The position numbers and the translations under genes were made by a program. This document shows, one piece after another, positions 17,658 through 25,999 of a stretch of DNA of 41,328 bases. Position 1 is the first letter of the stretch. The number at the start of each line of letters is the position of its first letter. Under the pieces are notes generated by a model. It was not told where the DNA came from and searched no databases. It saw nothing but the letters and a program-made list of their open reading frames with translations. The DNA comes from Nocardioides pelophilus. Lineage in GTDB: Bacteria > Actinomycetota > Actinomycetes > Propionibacteriales > Nocardioidaceae. Where the stretch lies: NCBI RefSeq assembly GCF_014180685.1, contig NZ_JACEHF010000020.1, positions 1 to 41,328 on the forward strand. Reading direction: 5' to 3'.

Positions 17658-18538
17658 TGCGACCGCTCGTGTGGGTGTATCGGAGCACCCTGCAGAAGTC
17701 TGGTCTGTTCATGAGGGGTTACCAGCTCTCGGAGATGGCCCGCCGACACATAGGCGGCCAAGTCGAGATCGCGTACGTCGACGAGACGGGCGCCGCAACC
17801 GTGAGGGACTCGGTGATCTATGCGACCCGCAGCTTCCTCGCCGATGCGACAATCGAGGAGCTCCAGTCGCTGCGCGACGCTGGCAACGTGATCTGTGCGG
17901 ATTACCTTGACCACCCCATCAGACAGCATCTGAACGTAGTGATCGATGCATATATCGCGTCCTCCATCAACCAGGCGCAGTGGTACAAAACGCAACTTCC
18001 GCACAAGGCGGTTCATTACATTCCTCACCACGCCGACCGAGATATCGGAAACGCGCCCGCGTCGCTCCCCGAATGCCGGATCGCGTACTTCGGGGAACTC
18101 GAGAATGCGTTGCACCGCGAACTCCTGGTCAAGGATGTTGTTTTCGTGCGGACCCGATTGGTCGACCGCTCGTGGCTGGCCGACCTGCAGTTCTACAACG
18201 TCCACTACAGCGTTCGCGACTGGCGTTACCCCTCACCTGTTCGAGAGGCGAGCGCCTTCAAGCCGTTCACCAAGGGCTTCACCGCCGCAGCGTGCAATGC
18301 GAACATCATCGTCCCCGCCGACGAGTCGGACGCGTCCTACATCCTTGGCCTCGACTATCCCTATCTCCTCCCCGACACCTCCATCGAAACCGTGCGCCGA
18401 ATGATTGACTACGTCAAGGAGTCGTTCGGCGGGCCGGACTGGCGGCGGGGCCTGGACATCATGGCCGAGGCGCGACACGTATCCTCGCCTGAGTTCATCA
18501 CGTCCAAGCTTCTTGAGATGGTGAATGCTTATGCCTGA
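17657..18538 (+). CDS. Probable GT-B-fold glycosyltransferase, divergent
   Basis: The protein has 293 residues. I do not recognise a close family. It has an N-terminal strand-helix beginning LVWVYRS, a middle segment with IPHHADRD, and a C-terminal FKPFTKGFTAAACNANIIVPADES that resembles the KPxTKxxxAxxxGxPVIxxP donor-site region of GT-B glycosyltransferases. It could be a small or N-terminally reduced glycosyltransferase in this cluster. The GTG start shares one base with the previous stop. Base composition here is lower in GC than in the flanking chromosome. Confidence 0.55.
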   Translation: MRPLVWVYRSTLQKSGLFMRGYQLSEMARRHIGGQVEIAYVDETGAATVRDSVIYATRSFLADATIEELQSLRDAGNVICADYLDHPIRQHLNVVIDAYIASSINQAQWYKTQLPHKAVHYIPHHADRDIGNAPASLPECRIAYFGELENALHRELLVKDVVFVRTRLVDRSWLADLQFYNVHYSVRDWRYPSPVREASAFKPFTKGFTAAACNANIIVPADESDASYILGLDYPYLLPDTSIETVRRMIDYVKESFGGPDWRRGLDIMAEARHVSSPEFITSKLLEMVNAYA

Positions 18539-19658
18539 CCTGAGGGCAGCGACCGGAAGTGACGGCTTGTCCTACGCCGGTGACCTCAGCGACCGCACGT
18601 TCGAACCCCTCGACGGTCCGACTGCCGAAGTGATCGATCTTGGCCGCATCTCCGACGCGCTTCATGCGGTGACCTGGGAGATCGAGCATGCACCGACGTA
18701 CTCGGCCTGCGGCGTTCACATCCCGTTCCTCTTCGGACTGGTCACGCTGATCGAGCCCAGAGTCTTCGTCGAACTTGGAGTGCAGGCGGGAGCTAGCTTC
18801 TTCGGTGCGTGCCAGGCGGTGCAACGGCAGGGCTATGGCACGCGCTGTGTGGCGGTCGATGAGTGGCCCGATGATGCTTCTCCTGCCGGCAAGCTTGCCT
18901 GCGGTGAGTTCGACGATGTTCGACGAATCATCACGGACAACTATGCGGGCATCGCCGGCTACCTCCGGCGAGACTTCGCGAAGGCACGGGCGCACTTTGC
19001 GCCCGGCTCGATCGATCTCCTACATATTGCTGGATCCCATACCGATGCCGCAGCGCGCAATGACTTCACGACCTGGCTCGACAGGATGAGCGACCGCGGT
19101 GTGGTGATCGTGCACGACATCAACGAGTTCAAACAGGACTTCGGGGTGTGGCGCTTTTGGCGCGAGGTCTGCCAGCAGTACCCGTCGATGGAGCTCGGCC
19201 ACGGCCACGGTCTCGGCGTATTGGTGGTTGGCGAAAACTCGCCTCTGCGGTTGCCGGTTGAAGGGACCGACATCGTCCCGATGTCACCCGTGGTGAACAG
19301 TCAGTTGCAGGTGTTCTTCGGCGGGCTCGGTCACTTGTCCTGGAGCCAGGCCATCGGGTCCGCTGCGCGGCGGGAGCGCGAGCAGATCCTGGCCGAGGAG
19401 ATGAGGGCACTTCAAGCCCTTCAGCGGGAGCACCGCGTCGCGAGGGAGGCCTCCGACCGTCTCCGGGTGGAGCTGGCCGGCCAGGAGGCCCGGATCGTCC
19501 AGCTTCGCGAGCAGCGCGACAGGCTTCGGCTGAAGGTTGGTCGGATGTCGGAGGAGCTCGACGCAGCACAGGCGCGCGTCATTGACCTGGAGTCATCAAC
19601 CTCGTGGCGGATCACGAAGCCCTTGCGCGCCATCCGGCGGCCGGGACGCCGCGGGTAG
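18525..19658 (+). CDS. Class I SAM methyltransferase with C-terminal coiled coil
   Basis: The protein has 377 residues. A Methyltransf_24-like domain holds FVELGVQAGAS (from residue 82) and IDLLHIAGSH with VVIVHDINEF. From about residue 285 to 350 there is a long charged coiled coil, ending in SSTSWRITKPLRAI, a tail I recognise from many actinobacterial glycan-synthesis transferases and methyltransferases; it may dock enzymes to each other or to the membrane. It probably O-methylates a sugar of the cluster's glycan. The start overlaps the previous gene by 14 bp (ATG 18525, or 18531). Confidence 0.78.
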   Translation: MLMPDLRAATGSDGLSYAGDLSDRTFEPLDGPTAEVIDLGRISDALHAVTWEIEHAPTYSACGVHIPFLFGLVTLIEPRVFVELGVQAGASFFGACQAVQRQGYGTRCVAVDEWPDDASPAGKLACGEFDDVRRIITDNYAGIAGYLRRDFAKARAHFAPGSIDLLHIAGSHTDAAARNDFTTWLDRMSDRGVVIVHDINEFKQDFGVWRFWREVCQQYPSMELGHGHGLGVLVVGENSPLRLPVEGTDIVPMSPVVNSQLQVFFGGLGHLSWSQAIGSAARREREQILAEEMRALQALQREHRVAREASDRLRVELAGQEARIVQLREQRDRLRLKVGRMSEELDAAQARVIDLESSTSWRITKPLRAIRRPGRRG

Positions 19659-20005
19659 GGCTGACTCTTTGAGGCTCATCCTCCCGCAGGTGACGCCGCG
19701 TGCGGGACTTCCGCGGTCAGCAGGCAGCTCGATCTCGCCAGAGTCGATCTTGGCGAACAGTCTGCCCAGGGGGCCCTCGCGCCTAATCGTCCGCGACGTC
19801 AGCCCGAGGCGCGGCGACGTCCTCGCTGTAGTTCTTCCCAACAGTCCCATTTGGTCACGGCGGTCATCCTGGTCCTTCGATACGATCGACCCCTGCACAG
19901 ACCATTTGGTCCCGCTCCTAGGCTCCAGTTCCAGCCAATGCCGCCAGGTCGCCCGGGAACGCGTGCCCCAGGGACCAGTAGACGATCGCCCCGGAGGTAC
20001 CACCG
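19659..20005. other. Non-coding stretch with a small inverted repeat
   Basis: No convincing gene occurs in these 347 bp. GACCATTTGGTC (19900-19911) is a perfect 5-bp inverted repeat around TT, and a related half site CCATTTGGTCA lies near 19848, about 53 bp upstream; they could be operator sites for the following gene. GGAGG (19993-19997) is the ribosome binding site of the next gene. The rest could be the remains of a decayed gene. Confidence 0.45.
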
Positions 20006-21034
20006 ATGCCGCACCGCGTCCGTCTGATCTCCCTCGCCATCGCTTCGATCCTGCCGCTCGCCGCGTGCTCGAACGACCAGGGCGATCCGGCCCAGGAGCC
20101 GACGTCTGAGCCCGACGCCGCGACCACCATCTCCCTCGCACACCCATTCCCGGCCGATTCCATCCCCGGCCGAGCGGCCGAGACCTTCGCCGATCTCGTC
20201 GAGGAGTCGGGCGGGGAGCTCGCGGTCGAGGTGAGCGCCGAGGCGGAGGCCTGGGTCGGCGACGAGCTCACCTCCCAGCTGGCAGACGGCGACGTTGACG
20301 CAATCCTCGTGACCACCGCGGGCACGGGGCTCGATCCCAGGCTGCAGCTGCAATCGCTCCCCTTCCTGGCGACCTCCCCGCAGGAAGCCCACGAGTTGTT
20401 CTACGGCACGGGGCTGGTGGCGGCCTACGAGGCGGATGTCTTCCATGAGCACGGAGTTCAACCCGTCTACCAGTTCGAGGCGGGCTTCCGGGGCCTGAGC
20501 GCGAGCGGCAAGGCGGTGCGCTTGCCGGAAGACCTGGACGGCTTGAGCGTCCGGGTCTTTCCTGCGCCCTGGATGATCGAGGCGTTCGAGAGCTGGGGCG
20601 CCACTCCTGAGGACGTGCCTGCTGACAAGCTCAAGAAGGCGCTGGAGAAGGGGGACGTCGACGCCCAGGAGTCCGGGGTCCGCTCTTTCATCAGCAGCGG
20701 GCTGGCTGAGGTCCAGGACACGTTCACCGACCTTCGGCACAGCTACGCCACGTACACGCTCGTGATGGGCGACGCCGCGTGGAAGCAGCTCAGCGGCGAG
20801 GAGCGGGAGATCTTGGAGCAGGCCGCCCGCGAGGCCAGCGAGGCGAGCCAGGAGGAGGTCCAGGCCGCTGACGACCAGGCTCACGAATCGCTGGGCGACG
20901 AGGTGGAGCTGGTCGTGCCGACCAAGGAGGAGTACGCCGCTTGGCGAGCCAGCGTCCGCGACATCTACGTGCGGTACCAGCGGGCGTTCGGTAAGAAGAT
21001 CATCAGGTCCCTGTCGAAGCGCCCTGGCTCTTGA
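20006..21034 (+). CDS. TRAP-type DctP-like solute-binding lipoprotein (orphan)
   Basis: The protein has 342 residues. A lipobox LAAC (Cys21) is followed by a DctP-like periplasmic binding fold: TISLAHPFPADS, FADLVEESGGELAVEV, VYQFEAGFRGLS, LDGLSVRVFPAPWMIEAFESWGA and a helical C-terminus with AAWKQLSGEEREILEQA. TRAP systems need DctQ and DctM membrane subunits, and none is encoded nearby, so this copy may bind a ligand for another role or use subunits encoded elsewhere. ATG 20006 has GGAGG 8 bp upstream. The next gene starts at TTG on the stop (TTGA overlap). Confidence 0.82.
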   Translation: MPHRVRLISLAIASILPLAACSNDQGDPAQEPTSEPDAATTISLAHPFPADSIPGRAAETFADLVEESGGELAVEVSAEAEAWVGDELTSQLADGDVDAILVTTAGTGLDPRLQLQSLPFLATSPQEAHELFYGTGLVAAYEADVFHEHGVQPVYQFEAGFRGLSASGKAVRLPEDLDGLSVRVFPAPWMIEAFESWGATPEDVPADKLKKALEKGDVDAQESGVRSFISSGLAEVQDTFTDLRHSYATYTLVMGDAAWKQLSGEEREILEQAAREASEASQEEVQAADDQAHESLGDEVELVVPTKEEYAAWRASVRDIYVRYQRAFGKKIIRSLSKRPGS

Positions 21035-22707
21035 GCTCGCCAGTCGGAAGGATCGCCCCCGGAGCCAGCGGACGAGAAGCAGGCGAGGGTCGGCTGTTCT
21101 TCGTCACCGGGATGCATCGAAGCGGCACATCTGCGCTGGCTCGCACTCTCAATCTCCTCGGCGTCTCGCTCGGCCCCGAAGACGGGCTGATGACTCCGCA
21201 GCCAGACAATCCGACCGGCTTCTGGGAATCGCGTGCGGTGGCCCGGTTCAACGAACGGCTGCTCGAGGCGGTCGGCGGCTCGTGGGACCGGCCTCCGACG
21301 ACCTCGCCGGACTGGGCAGCATCGCCGGACCTCGACGAGCGGCGGCGAGAGCTGGTCGCGCTCCTGGCCTCGGTGCGGAGCGACGCCGCCGGTTGCCATG
21401 CCGTCAAGGATCCTCGGCTGGCGATCACCCTGCCGCTGTGGCGACAAGTGGCCCCGCCCGAGATGGTGATCGTCGCGATCCGGGAGCCACTCGCGGTCTG
21501 TCAGTCCCTCCACCGTCGCAACGGGATCCCGTTCGAGCGCGGAGCCGAACTGTGGCTGCGCTACGTGCGAGGGGCCATCGACGATCATGAGCTCCCGACC
21601 GTCATCGTCGACTACGCCGATCTGATGAGCCGCCCTCGCGATGTGGTTCGTGACCTGGCTTCCGTCTTGGCTCTCCGCCAGCCCGACCGCGCGGTCTACT
21701 CGACTATCGGAGAATTCCTCGACCCCAGTCTGAATCACGCCGATCCGGACGGCGGTGTCGGCAGCCCCATGCTCGACCGTGCCCGCGCATGCTTCGCCGC
21801 GCTGAGGATGATGCCGGTCAGCACGGACGGACCGGCCGGGGTGCGCATGGTGAGCCGAGATGCTGGCGGTCACGAGGTCGCACCCTCAGCGGAGTCCGAC
21901 ACCGACTCTTCGCGCAAGGAGGACGAGATGTCCGTGACCCCGACCCACCCGCTCGAGGCGGTGCAGGAGTACCTGCAAGGTGGTTTCGCACAGGTGGACG
22001 GATGGTGCGTTCCCCAGCTGTGGCAATCGATCCAGCCGATCGACGAGGTCCAGCGCCGCAACGGGATCGGCGGACCGATCGCCGAGATCGGTGTCTACCA
22101 TGGGAAGTTCTTCATCGGCTTGCTCAAGACCAAGCAGCAGGTGGACAACTACGCCATCGACGTGTTCTCGATGCAGCGGTTCAACCTCGATGGGGCCGGC
22201 GCCGGCAACCAGGAGACGCTCAAGGCCAACATTGCCCTCTCCGACATCAGCGTCGGGGACGTCCACTTCCTCGAGGCCGACTCGATGGCCCTGACCAGCT
22301 CGGATCTCCAGGAGATCAGGGCGACATCGGGTGGGTTCTCCATGTTCAGCGTCGACGGTTGTCACACGGTCGAGCACACCATCAACGACGTCCGGATCGC
22401 GATGGACCTGACCCGGCCCGGCGGTGTGATCTTCGTCGACGACTACTACAACGCCAGCTGGCCAGGCGTGCAGGAGGGCATCTGCAAGCTGTACCTCACT
22501 GACAGCCCACGATTCGTGCCCCTGATCGCTACCTGCAACAAGTTGATCCTGTGCCACCTCTCCTATCACGCGGAGTTCTTGTCGCACGTCAAGAACTTCT
22601 TCAAGTCGAACTTCGACGACACGCGAGTGAAGCCCGTCAGGCGGTTCGGATACGACACGCTGACGATCGTGCCCAATCTGCAGACCGGCGCTTTTCTCGC
22701 GCTTTGA
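21031..22707 (+). CDS. Sulfotransferase-like domain fused to a methyltransferase-like domain
   Basis: The protein has 558 residues. Residues 1 to about 260 are sulfotransferase-like: 5'-phosphosulfate loop GMHRSGTS (27-34), HAVKDPRL, and 3'-phosphate site IREPLAVCQS with Arg151 and Ser159; this would use PAPS to sulfate a sugar hydroxyl. After an acidic linker, residues 300-558 are a class I methyltransferase (AEIGVYHGKFF; FSVDGCHTVEHTINDVR; GGVIFVDDYY). An in-frame ATG at 21928 has a perfect AAGGAGG five bases before it, so a free 259-residue methyltransferase is probably made as well. The TTG start overlaps the previous stop; no strong ribosome site precedes it. Confidence 0.78.
   Translation: MSSPVGRIAPGASGREAGEGRLFFVTGMHRSGTSALARTLNLLGVSLGPEDGLMTPQPDNPTGFWESRAVARFNERLLEAVGGSWDRPPTTSPDWAASPDLDERRRELVALLASVRSDAAGCHAVKDPRLAITLPLWRQVAPPEMVIVAIREPLAVCQSLHRRNGIPFERGAELWLRYVRGAIDDHELPTVIVDYADLMSRPRDVVRDLASVLALRQPDRAVYSTIGEFLDPSLNHADPDGGVGSPMLDRARACFAALRMMPVSTDGPAGVRMVSRDAGGHEVAPSAESDTDSSRKEDEMSVTPTHPLEAVQEYLQGGFAQVDGWCVPQLWQSIQPIDEVQRRNGIGGPIAEIGVYHGKFFIGLLKTKQQVDNYAIDVFSMQRFNLDGAGAGNQETLKANIALSDISVGDVHFLEADSMALTSSDLQEIRATSGGFSMFSVDGCHTVEHTINDVRIAMDLTRPGGVIFVDDYYNASWPGVQEGICKLYLTDSPRFVPLIATCNKLILCHLSYHAEFLSHVKNFFKSNFDDTRVKPVRRFGYDTLTIVPNLQTGAFLAL
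21916..21922 (+). promoter_or_regulatory. Internal Shine-Dalgarno in the fusion gene
   Basis: AAGGAGG followed by ACGAG and an in-frame ATG at 21928, the strongest ribosome binding site seen in this window, lying inside an uninterrupted reading frame exactly at the junction between two domains. Confidence 0.75.
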
Positions 22708-22775
22708 ATTCTTTTAGATGGTGAGCGGTGCGCTGACGATCAGGACGCAGCCCTCGTCGCAGAACCGGCCGAGAC

Positions 22776-23660
22776 CTAGGACCCGAAGTGCGCGTCGTAG
22801 ACCCGGTAGGAGGTCTCGACGAAGCTGGAGAGGGGGAGATGGGCAACGGCCTTCTCGGCCTGCGGGACACCGTCGATGAACGCGACTTCGTTGCCCTGGA
22901 ACGTCGGTACGGACTCCAGGCCCGTGGCCAAGTCATGATGGATCCAGGGGTTCAGGGGCAGCCGATACCTTCCGAGAGGCTCCGGGGGACCCGAAACTGA
23001 GACTTCGTGGGTCAGGCCATCGTGCAACAGACCAGACGAATCGATGACCCGACGAACCAGTTCGGCCAAGGCGGCTCTCGTCGGGTGGTTGAAGGTGAAG
23101 AAGATCTGTCGATCCCAGCGGTGCTCCGCCACCCAGTCCGATATGACAACGTCACAATCGGCTTCGCGTTCTCTGAGTTCCTTCAGGCTCTCATCCGGAA
23201 CTCTGGCATACCGCTCGCGGTTGAAATCGATCGAACTATGGCGCTCGGCTGCCTCGGTAGCCGGTACGCCCTCGACCCAGGCATCGTGAACCGTGCGCGA
23301 GTGGAAGTTGCCCAACGGGCTCGGAAGCGGCCCGCCGGTGACGGCATCCTTCACGTAGACCAGCTCTGGGTTGTAGCCACGGTAGTAGAGGTTGGGCCAG
23401 ACGATGACCTTGCTTCCGAATGCGCCCTTGAGTTCGTTGTTGCGAACGAACGTGCAGGGATAGTTGTCGGCGACTCGTTGAGCAAGGATCAGGTCGCAGT
23501 CGCGAAACGTCTCGTGGGCCTCCGCTCGATCCTCGTCCTTGGCCAAGTGGACGGTCACGACTCGCTCGACGACCACATCAGGCAGCGTCGCCTGCAATAT
23601 CTGGCTCAGCGGCCCCGCTTGGCAGTTTCCTAGCATGCCGATTCTCACTTTGTGGGCCAC
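22776..23660 (-). CDS. WcbI-like polysaccharide biosynthesis protein
   Basis: The protein has 294 residues. The N-terminal IGMLGNCQAGPLSQIL has the GNCQ motif (residues 11-14) of the WcbI family, capsule proteins from Burkholderia that bind coenzyme A and are thought to be acetyltransferases. Downstream FFTFNHPTRAAL, a His-containing motif, and LNPWIHHDL also fit. It would acetylate (or otherwise acylate) the cluster's glycan. It is the only gene inside the cluster's centre transcribed leftward, convergent with the fusion gene. The GTG start at 23660 has AAGGA 7 bp upstream. Confidence 0.78.
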   Translation of the reverse strand: MAHKVRIGMLGNCQAGPLSQILQATLPDVVVERVVTVHLAKDEDRAEAHETFRDCDLILAQRVADNYPCTFVRNNELKGAFGSKVIVWPNLYYRGYNPELVYVKDAVTGGPLPSPLGNFHSRTVHDAWVEGVPATEAAERHSSIDFNRERYARVPDESLKELREREADCDVVISDWVAEHRWDRQIFFTFNHPTRAALAELVRRVIDSSGLLHDGLTHEVSVSGPPEPLGRYRLPLNPWIHHDLATGLESVPTFQGNEVAFIDGVPQAEKAVAHLPLSSFVETSYRVYDAHFGS

Positions 23661-23960
23661 GATGGCGTCCTTTCCCTCGCACTCTTCAGGACGGCAGCCT
23701 AGTATCCGTCGACGGCGGCCGAAGACCGCTCAGGCGTCGTCGACAGTATCGGAAGCCATGCTCAGAACGTGGGTTTCGAGGCTCGACGAGCGGACCCCTC
23801 CACGTATTCTCCTTGAGTTCGTTCCGATGCCCGGGTACTCAAGATCAGTGAAGCCTCCCGGTCTGATCGACGTCAGCGTAGATGGCCGATCTGCCGATAC
23901 TCTGACAGCCAGCCGGGCCCCCGAGCGGGGACAACGATGACGTTTCAAGGAGTACTACCG
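23661..23960. other. Divergent intergenic region with a fragment of repeat family 2
   Basis: This 300-bp gap between the WcbI-like gene (leftward) and a methyltransferase gene (rightward) should hold two promoters, but none is clear. GGTTTCGAGGCTCG (23772-23785) is a piece of the repeat family seen at 14286-14403. AAGGAG (23947-23952) is the ribosome site of the rightward gene. Confidence 0.5.
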
Positions 23961-24779
23961 ATGGCTCTCGACCTCGTCAGAACCCGTGCACGCGCTCTCT
24001 CCCGGGAGGCTTGGGCGGACAGACTCGTCGAGACAGCCGAGGCGCCGGCTGACGATACACCTGCGATGCCGCCTGTGGAGGTGCAGAAGTTGACCAACCT
24101 CCAATCGGGGCGTCAGACGATGGGCGGGGCAGCGGACTGGTACCGCGCCTTCTCAGCCCTTCTCGAGGCGAACGGGATCGCGATCGATGAGGATCGTCGG
24201 TTGCTGGACATCGGTGTCGGCTGGGGGCGCATGTTGCGCTTTCTCCTGCACGATCTCCCGATCGAGAACATGGCCGGAGTCGAAGTCAACCCGGCGCTCG
24301 TCGCGGCATGCCAGGAGACTCTTCCTGGCGGCGAGTTCGTCCTGATCGAGCCGAAGGACCCCTTGCCGTTCGAGGATGATTCGTTCGACTTCGTCATCAA
24401 CAACTCCCTATTCAGCCACCTCTCCCCTGAACAACATATGCACACGCTGGATCAGATCACTCGGGTGACGCGGCCAGGCGGGTATGTCATCTCAACGGTT
24501 CTGAGTCGACGTCATGTGATCAAGAGCCTCGTGGAGAACCCGACGCCCGGGCCACCGTGGTCTCAGGTGGAGGACCCGGCGGCTCTTCTTGCTTCTTTCG
24601 ACGCCGGCGAGTTCGTCTTCATGCAGACGCGCCAGGGCCGCATGGCGGACTACGGTATGGCTGTCGTTCCGGATGCCTGGATCCTGAACAATTGGGCATC
24701 GCGGCTCGAGGTCCTCGACTTCGACCACGAGGCGCCGGGTCAGTCGCTCGTGCTCGCTCGCAAGCCCTTGATCGCCTGA
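23961..24779 (+). CDS. Class I SAM methyltransferase
   Basis: The protein has 272 residues. A Methyltransf_11-like domain shows motif I LLDIGVGWGR (81-90), the acidic GVEVNP that binds the SAM ribose, SFDFVINNSLFSHL and a post-III VTRPGGYVIST. The N-terminus carries a short basic helix. It probably methylates a sugar of the glycan. ATG 23961 was chosen because AAGGAG lies 8 bp before it; an ATG at 23937 is also in frame. A strong hairpin terminator follows directly. Confidence 0.82.
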   Translation: MALDLVRTRARALSREAWADRLVETAEAPADDTPAMPPVEVQKLTNLQSGRQTMGGAADWYRAFSALLEANGIAIDEDRRLLDIGVGWGRMLRFLLHDLPIENMAGVEVNPALVAACQETLPGGEFVLIEPKDPLPFEDDSFDFVINNSLFSHLSPEQHMHTLDQITRVTRPGGYVISTVLSRRHVIKSLVENPTPGPPWSQVEDPAALLASFDAGEFVFMQTRQGRMADYGMAVVPDAWILNNWASRLEVLDFDHEAPGQSLVLARKPLIA

Positions 24780-24786
24780 CCTGCCA

Positions 24787-24815
24787 TCCGCCGAGGTCAG
24801 TCGCACCTCGGCGGA
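24787..24815 (+). terminator. Intrinsic-type terminator hairpin
   Basis: A perfect 11-bp stem TCCGCCGAGGT / ACCTCGGCGGA with a 7-base loop starts 8 bp after the methyltransferase stop. There is no T-run, as is common in high-GC actinobacteria. Confidence 0.75.
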
Positions 24816-24935
24816 GCAACGCGTGACTCCGTCGCATTCAATGACGCGCCTGCCTCCGCGGCAGCGCCCACCCAGCCACGTGGAAGACTGGTCACCGCGC
24901 CCGGGCATCTTGCGGTCCAGCGCACAAGGATCTTG

Positions 24936-25763
24936 ATGTTGATCGACCAGAGGAGCATTGTGTCCGCTGACCATGCGGGGTCGGCTGTTGCCGCCGCCGA
25001 GCCGAGCGAACGCGCGGTCATCTTCCATTACCACCTGTTCAAGAATGCGGGCACCTCCTTGGACGCCTTGTTCCAGGAGCAGTTCGCCGGGCGTTGGGTG
25101 ACCCGCGAGTTCCCTCCCCAACCGGGGGAGAACCGACGTGCTGTCAGGGACTGGATTGGCGAGACACCGGACGCCGTGTGCTTCTCCTCGCACACCGCAC
25201 TCCTCCCGCCTCCAGTCGTGCCGCGCACCCGGGTGCTCCCGGTCATCTTCGTCCGCCATCCCCTCGACCGGATCGCGTCCGCCTACTCCTTCGAACGCAA
25301 ACAGGGTGACCTCGGATTCGGTTCGACTCTCGCCAGGCACACGAGCCTCGCCGGATACGTTGAGACGCGGCTCTCACTTCCCCGAGACCGCCAATGCCGG
25401 AACTTTCACACCGCCCGCTTCGCCGACATGACGCCCGCCAAGCCCGACGACGAGCTGCCCCGTGCCCTGCGGGCTCTTGAGGAACTGCCGTTCGTCGGCC
25501 TCGTCGAGACCTTCGAGGTGTCCTTGCAGAAGCTGCAGTCGTTCCTCGAGCGGGAGGGCTTCGAAGGAATCGACCTGCGGCCGGTCAAGCACAACGTGTC
25601 GCGCGATCGTGCGTTATCGCTCGACGAGCGCCTGGACGGGATGGCTAGCGAGCTCGGAGCCGAGCTCTACGCCGAGCTCGAGCGGGCGAACGCCGACGAC
25701 CTCCGTTTCTATGCGGCGGCCGTCAAGGCCGCCGGCCAGGACACTCCCTCGGATCCTGAATGA
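24936..25763 (+). CDS. Sulfotransferase family protein
   Basis: The protein has 275 residues. The 5'-phosphosulfate-binding loop reads HLFKNAGTSLDALF (the K-x-x-G-T-S pattern, residues 33-46), and the 3'-phosphate site reads VRHPLDRIASAYSF (Arg107, Ser115). This matches the Sulfotransfer_2 type that sulfates carbohydrates with PAPS. FHTARF and HNVSRDR further on resemble the substrate-side conserved segments. ATG 24936 has AAGGA 5 bp upstream. It stands alone between a terminator and a candidate promoter. Confidence 0.82.
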   Translation: MLIDQRSIVSADHAGSAVAAAEPSERAVIFHYHLFKNAGTSLDALFQEQFAGRWVTREFPPQPGENRRAVRDWIGETPDAVCFSSHTALLPPPVVPRTRVLPVIFVRHPLDRIASAYSFERKQGDLGFGSTLARHTSLAGYVETRLSLPRDRQCRNFHTARFADMTPAKPDDELPRALRALEELPFVGLVETFEVSLQKLQSFLEREGFEGIDLRPVKHNVSRDRALSLDERLDGMASELGAELYAELERANADDLRFYAAAVKAAGQDTPSDPE

Positions 25764-25894
25764 CCACCATGGGAAGTACGCGCGTGGGCGCGATCCCGGA
25801 CCGTGTCGAGGCGTCATGATCGTGTGACGACCTGGCTGGACGGGGTCGAGCACTGCGACCCGGACGTGAAGGCGGCAGCGGATGCGCGCTGCGC

Positions 25895-25900
25895 TAGCAT
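25895..25900 (+). promoter_or_regulatory. Candidate -10 box
   Basis: TAGCAT in the gap before the giant GT2-GT4 gene. Transcription would start near 25907, giving either an almost leaderless ATG at 25910 or a 90-base leader before the GTG at 26000. No clear -35 was seen. Confidence 0.3.
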
Positions 25901-25999
25901 TGCCGCGTCATGGCCCGTGGTAAGTCGTGCCGGGTCTCGACCTGGTCGGCCCCCCCGGGGATTCGGCCGCAGGTCTCACCGCTACCGAGGGGAAAGCCA

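Noticed and set aside
19596-20147. Minus-strand open frame of 183 residues in the gap before the TRAP-like gene
   Set aside because: It overlaps the starts and ends of real genes on the other strand and has low-complexity composition; a short stretch around RLFAKIDSGEIELP looks gene-like but is too short to support a call.
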